Assembly (NCBI GenBank): GCA_031401815.1
Contig: JANNRW010000279.1
Location: forward strand, 1 to 7,289
DNA length: 7,289 bases
Direction of reading: 5' to 3'
Source: JANNRW01 sp031401815
GTDB taxonomy: Bacteria > Desulfobacterota > Desulfuromonadia > Geobacterales > DSM-12255
The position numbers were made by a program, and so were the translations under genes. Positions 1 through 4,912 of the stretch are shown in pieces. Below the pieces are notes generated by a model that saw nothing but the letters and a program-made list of their open reading frames with translations, was not told where the DNA came from and ran no database searches. Numbering within the stretch: position 1 is the first letter of the stretch; each line of letters starts with the position of its first letter.

Positions 1-9
1 CCAATTAAT

Positions 10-46
10 AAAAAAGAGCCCATGAGAAATCAGGGCTCTTTTTTTT
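10..46. terminator. Bidirectional intrinsic terminator after the tRNA-Leu/secG operon
   Basis: The core stem is GAGCCC (16-21) with GGGCTC (33-38). It is extended by an A run (10-15) facing a T run (39-44), and three further pairs around a bulged A can close a GAAA loop (26-29). Read on the minus strand, the stem is followed by six U residues, as expected for rho-independent termination of transcripts from the tRNA-Leu/secG side. Read on the plus strand, it is followed by eight U residues, so it could also stop a convergent gene lying left of the window. It lies 24 nt beyond the tRNA 3' end. The structure is directly visible; bidirectional use is inferred. Confidence 0.88.
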
Positions 47-69
47 GTATGCAATCTTTAATAATTAAT

Positions 70-156
70 TGGTGCGGTGGAATGGACTCGAACCATCACA
101 GGGTTGCCCCCGCCAGCCCCTCAAGCTGGTGCGTCTACCAATTCCGCCACCACCGC
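70..156 (-). tRNA. tRNA-Leu, anticodon GAG, CCA encoded
   Basis: On the minus strand the acceptor arm GCGGTGG (156-150) pairs perfectly with CCACCGC (80-74). The discriminator is A at 73, and the terminal CCA is encoded at 72-70. The anticodon stem CCAGC/GCTGG encloses the loop TTGAGGG, giving anticodon GAG, which reads CUC and CUU leucine codons. A long variable arm containing GGGGGCAACCC, typical of class II tRNAs such as Leu, precedes the T arm with loop TTCGAGT. The D arm contains the usual AATTGGTAGAC stretch. The gene lies 90 nt downstream of secG on the same strand and just before a strong terminator, so it may be processed from the secG transcript or have its own promoter. Confidence 0.97.
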
Positions 157-217
157 ACAAAAAGGATATTCAGTTATCAGAGTCGGCCTGCAAAAAAAGA
201 GATATCTGTTTACATCA

Positions 218-233
218 GACAGCAATTGCTGTC
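218..233. repeat. Perfect 16-bp palindrome between secG and tRNA-Leu
   Basis: GACAGCAATTGCTGTC is fully self-complementary. It lies in the 90-nt spacer between the secG stop codon and the tRNA-Leu gene. In RNA it could form a six-pair hairpin with an AAUU loop. No U run follows directly on either strand, so it is not a standard terminator. On the minus strand it overlaps a TTGACA hexamer (235-230), but the hexamer 17 nt further on (TAAACA) is a poor -10 box. It may be an operator-like site, a processing hairpin or chance. Confidence 0.4.
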
Positions 234-246
234 AACAAAAAAACTG

Positions 247-621
247 CTATTTTGCCGGAGCTGCCGGAGCAGGTTGGACAGGCGCAGCACCCTGAGGCGC
301 AGCAGGTGCGGAAGATGGCGCCTGAGCCGGAGCAGGTGCAGAGGCAGGTGCAGCAGGAGCTGATTTGGATGACATGATGGATGAACCGCCGCCGGTTGAG
401 GAGAGGTGCGCGAGTGTAAGCGAGGTCAGCATGAAAAGCACTGCTGCACCGGTTGTCAATTTGTTCATGAAAGTATTGCCACCACTGGCACCAAAAACGG
501 TCTGGCTGCCACCTGCGCCAAAAGATGCCCCCATCTCAGCACCCTTGCCAGACTGAAGAAGAACAATGCCGATCATGGCGATACTCACAAATACATGTAG
601 AAAAACAAGAACGTAATACAT
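247..621 (-). CDS. secG: Preprotein translocase subunit SecG with Ala/Pro-rich tail
   Basis: SecG is the small accessory subunit of the SecYEG protein-conducting channel in the inner membrane and helps SecA-driven export. The 124-residue product shows the family layout: a first membrane helix (about residues 3-22), the hallmark loop LLQSGKGAEMG with a Gly-rich stretch and TVFGASGGNTFMNKLT (about 21-56), and a second helix (about 57-72). After it comes a long low-complexity tail in which 28 of the last 39 residues are Ala or Pro. The ATG at 621 is supported by AAAGGA (634-629), 7 nt upstream. It lies 71 nt downstream of tpiA with no terminator seen between them, so it is probably the last protein gene of the glycolytic operon. 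Identity is firm from the N-terminal two thirds; the tail is lineage-specific and has no assigned role. Confidence 0.95.
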   Translation of the reverse strand: MYYVLVFLHVFVSIAMIGIVLLQSGKGAEMGASFGAGGSQTVFGASGGNTFMNKLTTGAAVLFMLTSLTLAHLSSTGGGSSIMSSKSAPAAPASAPAPAQAPSSAPAAPQGAAPVQPAPAAPAK

Positions 622-692
622 TTGACCATCCTTTCAATACGATACTTGAACGGTAATTTTTAGCACAGTCCGAAGGAAATTAATAGTAATTT

Positions 693-1445
693 TTACACGG
701 CATTGACCAGAGCAGCAAACGACTCGGCTTTCAGACTTGCACCCCCCACCAGAGCTCCATCAATATCCGGCTGTGCGATAAGCCCGCCAATATTTTCCGG
801 CTTGACGCTGCCACCGTAAAGTATTCTGATTTTTTCCCCTTCTGCTTCACCAAAAAGAGCTGCAACCTCCCCCCTGATGAAGGCATGTGCTTCCTGCGCC
901 TGGGCATCTGAAGCAGTTTTACCTGTACCTATCGCCCAGACCGGCTCGTAGGCAACTATAATCCCTGCCAGATCAACTAAAGGGACTCCAGCCAACCCGT
1001 CGGTAATCTGCTTTTTCAGAACATCAAAAGTCAGACTGTTTTCCCGCTCGGAAAGAGTTTCGCCGATACAGAAAAGAACAATCAGTCCGGCGGCAACAGC
1101 TGCTTTTATCTTTTTATTGACGGTTGCATCTGTTTCGCCAAAAAACTGCCGCCGCTCGGAATGCCCTATAATGACGTAACTACAGCCGGCATCAAGGAGC
1201 ATTTTTGCTGATACTTCTCCGGTAAAGGCTCCTTCTGCCTCCCAGTAGCAGTCCTGGGCAGAGAGTTTGATGTTGCTGCCGGATATAGCCTGACTGACTC
1301 TCTCAAGTACCGTGAATACAGGGGCTACAACTATCTCGACATCATTTGACATTGCAACAAGCGGCTTTAGGGAAGTAACAAGATCGACAGCTTCTGCCGA
1401 CGTCTTAAAAAGTTTCCAGTTGCCTGCAATCACAGGTTTACGCAT
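693..1445 (-). CDS. tpiA: Triosephosphate isomerase
   Basis: This cytoplasmic TIM-barrel enzyme interconverts dihydroxyacetone phosphate and glyceraldehyde 3-phosphate in glycolysis and gluconeogenesis. The 250-residue length is normal for the family. Visible active-site residues are Asn9 and Lys11 in GNWK, the electrophile His95 in IIGHSERR, and the general base Glu167 in AYEPVWAIGTGKT, which also begins the mobile phosphate-gripping loop. The phosphate-binding ILYGGSVKPEN motif lies near residues 207-217. The ATG at 1445 is preceded by AGGGGA (1458-1453), 7 nt upstream, and this site overlaps the pgk stop codon. The 11-nt gap to pgk indicates tight cotranscription and possible translational coupling. 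Confidence 0.98.
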   Translation of the reverse strand: MRKPVIAGNWKLFKTSAEAVDLVTSLKPLVAMSNDVEIVVAPVFTVLERVSQAISGSNIKLSAQDCYWEAEGAFTGEVSAKMLLDAGCSYVIIGHSERRQFFGETDATVNKKIKAAVAAGLIVLFCIGETLSERENSLTFDVLKKQITDGLAGVPLVDLAGIIVAYEPVWAIGTGKTASDAQAQEAHAFIRGEVAALFGEAEGEKIRILYGGSVKPENIGGLIAQPDIDGALVGGASLKAESFAALVNAV

Positions 1446-1456
1446 TTCAGATTCCC

Positions 1457-2653
1457 CTATTTCAGTTTAATGTCGAGCGCTTTTACGCCAGGCAGAACTT
1501 TACCTTCAAGAAGTTCAAGGAAAGCGCCGCCACCGGTCGAAATGTAACTCACCTTGCCAGCCACACCCGCCTTGTGGACTGCTGCATCGGTATCACCACC
1601 GCCGATAACGGTCGTTGCATAGCAGTTGGCAACCGACTCTGCGACAGCAAAAGTACCACGGGCAAAGGCATCCATCTCGAATACCCCCATAGGCCCGTTC
1701 CAGATAACGGTCTTGGCGTCACGAAGTGTTTCGGCAAACAGGGTGGCCGAGGCCGGCCCGATATCGAGCGCCATCCACCCTTCCGGAATCTCCTGCACCG
1801 GCGTAATAAAGTTCGTGGCAGTGGCCTCGAAAGCATTGGCCACCACACAGTCAACCGGCAGATAAAAGGTGACGCCGCGCTTTTTCGCCTTCTCCATGAT
1901 CTTCCTGGCTGTGGCAATCAGTTCGTCCTCTACCAGTGATTTGCCCACGGAGTAGCCCATGGCCTTCAAAAAAGTGAAAGCCATGCCGCCACCGATTACG
2001 ATCTTGTCAACCTTGTTGACCAGTTTCTCCAGCACTTCCAGCTTGCCGGATACCTTGGCTCCCCCCAAAATGGCTACCAGGGGTCGAACCGGGTTGCTCA
2101 TCGCCTTGTCGAAAAAGGTCATCTCGTTCTTCATCAGAAAACCTGCTGCTATCGTCGGAATCAGTCTTGTGATCGCCTCTACTGAAGCATGTGCCCGGTG
2201 GGAAACTGCAAAAGCATCGTTCACATAAATTTCACAGCCGTTAACCAGTTTTTCAGCAAAAGCCGGATCATTCTTCTCTTCGCCTGGATAAAAACGGACA
2301 TTCTCCAGCATGACAACTTCACCAGGCTTCATGGCGCTGATGAGGCTGTCAACCTCCGGGCCAAAGCAGTCAGGAGCCTGGATGACTTTCTTGCCGAGCA
2401 GCTGCGAAAGTCTTTTGGAGGCAGGAGCCATGGTGTATTTGGCCTTTTTCTCACCCTTGGGGCGTCCGAGATGGGAGGCAAGAATCACTTTGGCACCCTG
2501 TTCGATTGCATATTTGATGGTCGGAACAGCACCGCTGATCCTTGAGTCTTCGGTGATATTACCCTTTTCATCCTGGGGAATATTAAAATCAACCCGGATA
2601 AAAACCTTCTTCCCTTTCAGATCCTTGATCTGGTCAATATAACGGATAGGCAC
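1457..2653 (-). CDS. pgk: Phosphoglycerate kinase (GTG start)
   Basis: The enzyme transfers phosphate reversibly between 1,3-bisphosphoglycerate and ADP, giving 3-phosphoglycerate and ATP. The 398-residue product has both lobes of the family. The N-terminal substrate-binding lobe carries RVDFNIP (20-26), SHLGRPKG, MLENVRFYPGEE and NDAFAVSHR. The C-terminal nucleotide lobe carries LGGAKVSGK, GGGMAFTFL, WNGPMGVFE, the GGGDT loop and STGGGAFLELLEGK. The start codon is GTG at 2653, fixed by a near-perfect Shine-Dalgarno AAGGAGGA (2668-2661), 7 nt upstream. It lies 63 nt after gap, and that spacer contains an intrinsic terminator, so pgk transcription should rely on readthrough from gap or on an unseen promoter. 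It is followed closely by tpiA. Confidence 0.98.
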   Translation of the reverse strand: MPIRYIDQIKDLKGKKVFIRVDFNIPQDEKGNITEDSRISGAVPTIKYAIEQGAKVILASHLGRPKGEKKAKYTMAPASKRLSQLLGKKVIQAPDCFGPEVDSLISAMKPGEVVMLENVRFYPGEEKNDPAFAEKLVNGCEIYVNDAFAVSHRAHASVEAITRLIPTIAAGFLMKNEMTFFDKAMSNPVRPLVAILGGAKVSGKLEVLEKLVNKVDKIVIGGGMAFTFLKAMGYSVGKSLVEDELIATARKIMEKAKKRGVTFYLPVDCVVANAFEATATNFITPVQEIPEGWMALDIGPASATLFAETLRDAKTVIWNGPMGVFEMDAFARGTFAVAESVANCYATTVIGGGDTDAAVHKAGVAGKVSYISTGGGAFLELLEGKVLPGVKALDIKLK

Positions 2654-2675
2654 TGTAAGCTCCTCCTTCTCGGAT

Positions 2676-2701
2676 AAAAAAAGGGGGGATCATCTCCCCC
2701 C
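2676..2701 (-). terminator. Intrinsic terminator between gap and pgk
   Basis: On the minus strand, GGGGGGA (2701-2695), loop GATGA (2694-2690) and TCCCCCC (2689-2683) form a perfect seven-pair GC-rich stem. Seven T residues (2682-2676) follow at once. This is textbook rho-independent architecture, starting 15 nt past the gap stop codon and ending 8 nt before the pgk Shine-Dalgarno. Because pgk, tpiA and secG follow on the same strand with no obvious separate promoter, it most likely acts as a partial terminator or mRNA 3'-end stabiliser that keeps gap transcripts more abundant. Confidence 0.88.
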
Positions 2702-2716
2702 GTTACCCTGCGATAA

Positions 2717-3715
2717 TTATCTGCTCATGTAGTTGATAAGATCGATAACCCGCTTGGAAAAGCCGGATTCATTATCGTACCAGGAGAGAACCTTGACCAT
2801 GTTGCCGCCGAGAACTTTGGTGCAACCGGCATCAACTATCGACGAAAGCGGGTTGCCGTTAAAGTCGATCGAAACAAGCGGCTCTTCGCAGTAGCCGAGA
2901 ATCCCCTTGAGCGACCCTTCGGCAGCTGCTTTCAGGGCGGCATTCACCTGGGCGGCATCGCAACTGTTGTTGACAGTGGCGACAAGATCAACGACCGAGA
3001 CATTGGGGGTCGGTACGCGGATAGCCATGCCGTCCATCTTCCCTTTCAGCTCGGGAAGGACAAGGGCAACCGCTTTTGCAGCCCCGGTTGTGGTCGGGAT
3101 CATCGACATTGCCGCAGCTCTTGCGCGGCGCAGATCCTTGTGGGGAAGATCGAGAATATTCTGGTCATTTGTATAGGAGTGAATAGTTGTGACCAGCCCT
3201 TTTTCGATACCGAAAGAGTCCTGGAGAACCTTGGCTACCGGAGCAAGGCAGTTGGTGGTGCAGGAGGCGTTGGAGATGATGTTGTGTCTGCTGCTGTCAT
3301 ACAGTGTATGGTTGACACCCATGACAACAGTGATGTCCTCATCGGTTGCCGGAGCAGAGATAATGACTTTGCTGGCACCAGCTTTCAGGTGCAGCTCTGC
3401 TTTTGCCCGCGCAGTAAACAGGCCGGTGGATTCAAGGACATAATCGACCTTCTCCTGCTTCCAGGGGAGCTCTTCCGGGTTCCTGACAGCCATGATCTTG
3501 ATAGCTTTGCCATCAATGATCAGCTCTTTGTCGTTGTACTCGACCGTACCGGGGAAAATACCGTGGACAGAGTCATATTTGAGCAGATGCGCCAGGGTCT
3601 TGGCGTCTGTAAGATCGTTGATCCCTACTATTTCAATCCCCTTCTCCTTAACCGCGTAACGGAGAACCGTCCGCCCGATCCGTCCAAAACCGTTGATACC
3701 CAATCTGATTGCCAT
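2717..3715 (-). CDS. gap: Glyceraldehyde-3-phosphate dehydrogenase, NAD-type, phosphorylating
   Basis: The enzyme oxidises glyceraldehyde 3-phosphate with NAD+ and phosphate to 1,3-bisphosphoglycerate, and runs in reverse in gluconeogenesis. Starting at the ATG at 3715, the product has 332 residues, normal for the family. The Rossmann motif INGFGRIGR is at 7-15. Asn33-Asp34-Leu35 after the second strand is the pattern seen in NAD-preferring enzymes. The catalytic Cys152 sits in SNASCTTNC and its partner His179 in TTIHSYTNDQ. A longer in-frame reading from 3760 adds 15 residues with no family resemblance and would start inside a stem-loop, while 3715 has AGGAG (3726-3722) 6 nt upstream, so the shorter start is chosen. 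It is the first gene of a gap-pgk-tpiA-secG cluster. Confidence 0.98.
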   Translation of the reverse strand: MAIRLGINGFGRIGRTVLRYAVKEKGIEIVGINDLTDAKTLAHLLKYDSVHGIFPGTVEYNDKELIIDGKAIKIMAVRNPEELPWKQEKVDYVLESTGLFTARAKAELHLKAGASKVIISAPATDEDITVVMGVNHTLYDSSRHNIISNASCTTNCLAPVAKVLQDSFGIEKGLVTTIHSYTNDQNILDLPHKDLRRARAAAMSMIPTTTGAAKAVALVLPELKGKMDGMAIRVPTPNVSVVDLVATVNNSCDAAQVNAALKAAAEGSLKGILGYCEEPLVSIDFNGNPLSSIVDAGCTKVLGGNMVKVLSWYDNESGFSKRVIDLINYMSR

Positions 3716-3721
3716 GATTTT

Positions 3722-3726
3722 CTCCT
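3722..3726 (-). promoter_or_regulatory. Ribosome binding site fixing the gap start
   Basis: The minus strand reads AGAGGAGA across 3728-3721. Its AGGAG core ends 6 nt before the ATG at 3715. This decides against the upstream in-frame ATG at 3760, whose extra codons run through the leader hairpin and this ribosome binding site. Confidence 0.85.
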
Positions 3727-3740
3727 CTGGGATTTTTCTC

Positions 3741-3759
3741 TGACAGCCGTTAGCTGCCA
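3741..3759 (-). promoter_or_regulatory. Stem-loop at the 5' end of the gap mRNA
   Basis: On the minus strand TGGCAGC (3759-3753) pairs with GCTGTCA (3747-3741) around the loop TAACG. This gives seven pairs including one G-U that works only in the minus-strand RNA. With transcription predicted to start near 3763-3765, the hairpin begins within about 4-6 nt of the transcript's 5' end and ends about 13 nt before the ribosome binding site. Hairpins at the extreme 5' end are known to protect some bacterial mRNAs from 5'-dependent decay, and this one is well placed for that. The role is inferred. Confidence 0.55.
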
Positions 3760-3769
3760 CAAGTTATCC

Positions 3770-3799
3770 ATAATATACAAACCGGCCTTTCATCGTCAA
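3770..3799 (-). promoter_or_regulatory. Sigma70-like promoter for the gap operon
   Basis: The minus strand has TTGACG (3799-3794) as the -35 box, five of six matches to TTGACA. Two overlapping -10 candidates each match five of six: TATATT (3777-3772, spacing 16) and TATTAT (3775-3770, spacing 18). The predicted start near 3763-3765 gives a leader of about 50 nt before the gap ATG. No other strong candidate was seen on this strand between gap and the divergent gene. Confidence 0.72.
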
Positions 3800-3861
3800 C
3801 CCATTTCCTTAAAAAATTCATACCTGCATGATACAGCAAACCAGCAGCGCCAGTTTTAACC

Positions 3862-3890
3862 TTGAACAAAAAACCTGAATACGGTATAAA
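3862..3890 (+). promoter_or_regulatory. Sigma70-like promoter for the metallo-hydrolase gene
   Basis: TTGAAC (3862-3867) and TATAAA (3885-3890) are separated by the optimal 17 nt. The -35 box matches four of six consensus bases and the -10 box five of six. Transcription would begin near 3897, leaving a leader of about 66 nt. It diverges from the gap promoter, with about 60 nt between the two -35 boxes, which leaves room for a shared regulator although no clear operator was recognised. Confidence 0.65.
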
Positions 3891-3952
3891 ATCTAATTCA
3901 TTCTGTACCTTGAATTATCAGCAATCTGCCTGTTCATTAAGAGTGCCAGCCC

Positions 3953-3956
3953 GGAG
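3953..3956 (+). promoter_or_regulatory. Ribosome binding site supporting a TTG start
   Basis: GGAG stands 6 nt before the TTG at 3963. No ATG or GTG lies nearby in the same frame, and the family's N-terminal strand starts exactly here, so a TTG initiation codon is favoured. TTG starts are usually weaker, which may hold the protein level down. Confidence 0.65.
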
Positions 3957-3962
3957 AATCCA

Positions 3963-4733
3963 TTGAAAATCAGCGTGCTTGCAAGTGGCAGCAAGGGCAA
4001 TTGCATCTATCTCGAAACAGGTGGTACGCGCATTTTAATTGATTCAGGTCTCTCTGCCACGGAGATAATCAAACGTCTCTCAGCAATCGGCGTTGAAAGT
4101 TCATCGCTCCACGGCATCCTCATAAGCCACGACCACTCTGATCACACCAGAGGCGCAGGTATACTGGCAAGAAAGCTTAAAATTCCGGTTATTATCAGCT
4201 ATCCGACAAGGGAGGCTTGCGAACCTCTTTTGAAAAACTGTGCAGTCACCGAATTTGAATCTGCCTACTCGTTCTCTTTTAGGGATATATCCATAGCCCC
4301 GTTTCAGACGACCCATGATGCTGTCGATCCGCTCGGTTTTGTAATTGAATCGGTTGACGGACTCTTCGGCCATGCGACTGACTTTGGTATAGTCACCAGA
4401 CTGCTGACTGAAAAGATGAAGGGTTGCCGGGCGGTTGTCATTGAAGCCAATCATGACGAAGAGATGCTGATGAACGGCCCCTATCCGTGGCATCTGAAAC
4501 AGCGGATTAAATCGAGGCACGGCCATATCTCCAACAATGAATCGATCAGCCTTCTGGAAGAGCTGCTGCACGACCATCTCGAAGGGGTCTTTCTTGCTCA
4601 TCTTTCAGAAGTGAACAACGACCCGATATTACCGCAGGGTGCCGCAGAAAAGCTGCTTGCGAATCAGAATCTCTGTAGACCGCAGCTCTTCATCGGTAAC
4701 CAGTATCAGCCTAGCAGCATGCTTGTTATATAG
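3963..4733 (+). CDS. Metallo-beta-lactamase-fold hydrolase, YycJ/WalJ-like (TTG start)
   Basis: The 256-residue cytoplasmic protein has the metallo-beta-lactamase fold and opens with MKISVLASGSKGNC, the N-terminal signature of the YycJ/WalJ/VicX group. Metal ligands are visible in HDHSDH (56-61), in TTHDAVDP (His118), in HATDFG (Asp140), and in the late histidine of FLAHLSEVNNDP. Relatives have been described as DNA exonucleases or nucleases linked in Firmicutes to the WalKR system. No such two-component genes are present here, so the exact role is open. The start codon is TTG, supported by GGAG (3953-3956) 6 nt upstream and by alignment of the family N-terminus. It has its own promoter and is followed after 179 nt by purB, with a tandem repeat beginning on its stop codon. 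Confidence 0.9.
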   Translation: MKISVLASGSKGNCIYLETGGTRILIDSGLSATEIIKRLSAIGVESSSLHGILISHDHSDHTRGAGILARKLKIPVIISYPTREACEPLLKNCAVTEFESAYSFSFRDISIAPFQTTHDAVDPLGFVIESVDGLFGHATDFGIVTRLLTEKMKGCRAVVIEANHDEEMLMNGPYPWHLKQRIKSRHGHISNNESISLLEELLHDHLEGVFLAHLSEVNNDPILPQGAAEKLLANQNLCRPQLFIGNQYQPSSMLVI

Positions 4734-4788
4734 GCTGAAGGCTGAAGGTTGAAGGCTGAAGGCTGAATGTTGAAGGTAGAAGGCTGAA
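4733..4788 (+). repeat. Heptamer tandem repeat, eight copies of GGCTGAA
   Basis: Eight consecutive 7-nt units run without gaps from the last base of the metallo-hydrolase stop codon. Five units are exact GGCTGAA. The others read GGTTGAA, TGTTGAA and GGTAGAA, and a partial GG follows. Because seven is not a multiple of three, the unit's TGA appears in every plus-strand frame within 21 nt. The minus strand of the consensus has no stop in any frame. Related copies lie inverted at 4866-4879 and direct at 7264-7289. No mobile gene accompanies them. Confidence 0.93.
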
Positions 4789-4865
4789 GGGTTTAAAGAC
4801 ACCGCAAGCAAAATCTGAAAATGTTCTTTATTAGTTTATCTGGCTGCTGATTGTTACTAATAACC

Positions 4866-4879
4866 TTCAGTCTTCAGCC
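4866..4879 (-). repeat. Two inverted copies of the GGCTGAA heptamer upstream of purB
   Basis: TTCAGTC and TTCAGCC are the complement of the heptamer (on the minus strand GGCTGAA then GACTGAA). With flanking CC, the stretch 4864-4879 can pair with 4733-4748 along 16 positions with a single G-U, in a transcript running from the metallo-hydrolase gene into purB. The block ends 18 nt before the purB ribosome binding site. Confidence 0.8.
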
Positions 4880-4912
4880 TTAACACCTGATTTTACCAAG
4901 GAGCCTTGAAAA

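Noticed and set aside
22..377. Three overlapping plus-strand reading frames at the left edge
   Set aside because: They run antisense through the tRNA-Leu gene and the secG tail and are open only because of the GC-rich Ala/Pro coding; no ribosome binding site or recognisable protein.
640..692. A secG promoter or tpiA terminator in the tpiA-secG spacer
   Set aside because: TGCTAAAAA resembles an extended -10, but no -35 fits at 16-18 nt, and no stem followed by a U run was found.
2189..2642. Plus-strand reading frames opposite pgk, and similar ones opposite gap and purB
   Set aside because: These are shadows of conserved enzyme genes whose motifs are complete in the annotated frame.
3716..3760. 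A 15-residue N-terminal extension of the glyceraldehyde-3-phosphate dehydrogenase from an upstream ATG
   Set aside because: The added residues do not resemble the family, cross the leader hairpin and the ribosome binding site, and a good Shine-Dalgarno supports the ATG at 3715.
4629..4811. A 60-codon minus-strand reading frame containing repeated F-S-L-Q-P-S-A-like peptides
   Set aside because: It is the complement of the heptamer array plus the antisense end of the metallo-hydrolase gene. The repeat has no stop on that strand, so an open frame is automatic. Such frames are likely to be mis-annotated as small proteins.
4800..4865. A dedicated purB promoter in the AT-rich spacer
   Set aside because: Candidate -10 boxes such as TACTAA and TAATAA match only about three of six bases and lack a -35 at proper distance.
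4733..4879. A CRISPR array or tandem riboswitch upstream of purB
   Set aside because: Units are 7 nt with no spacers, and no conserved purine-aptamer elements could be recognised in 4789-4912.
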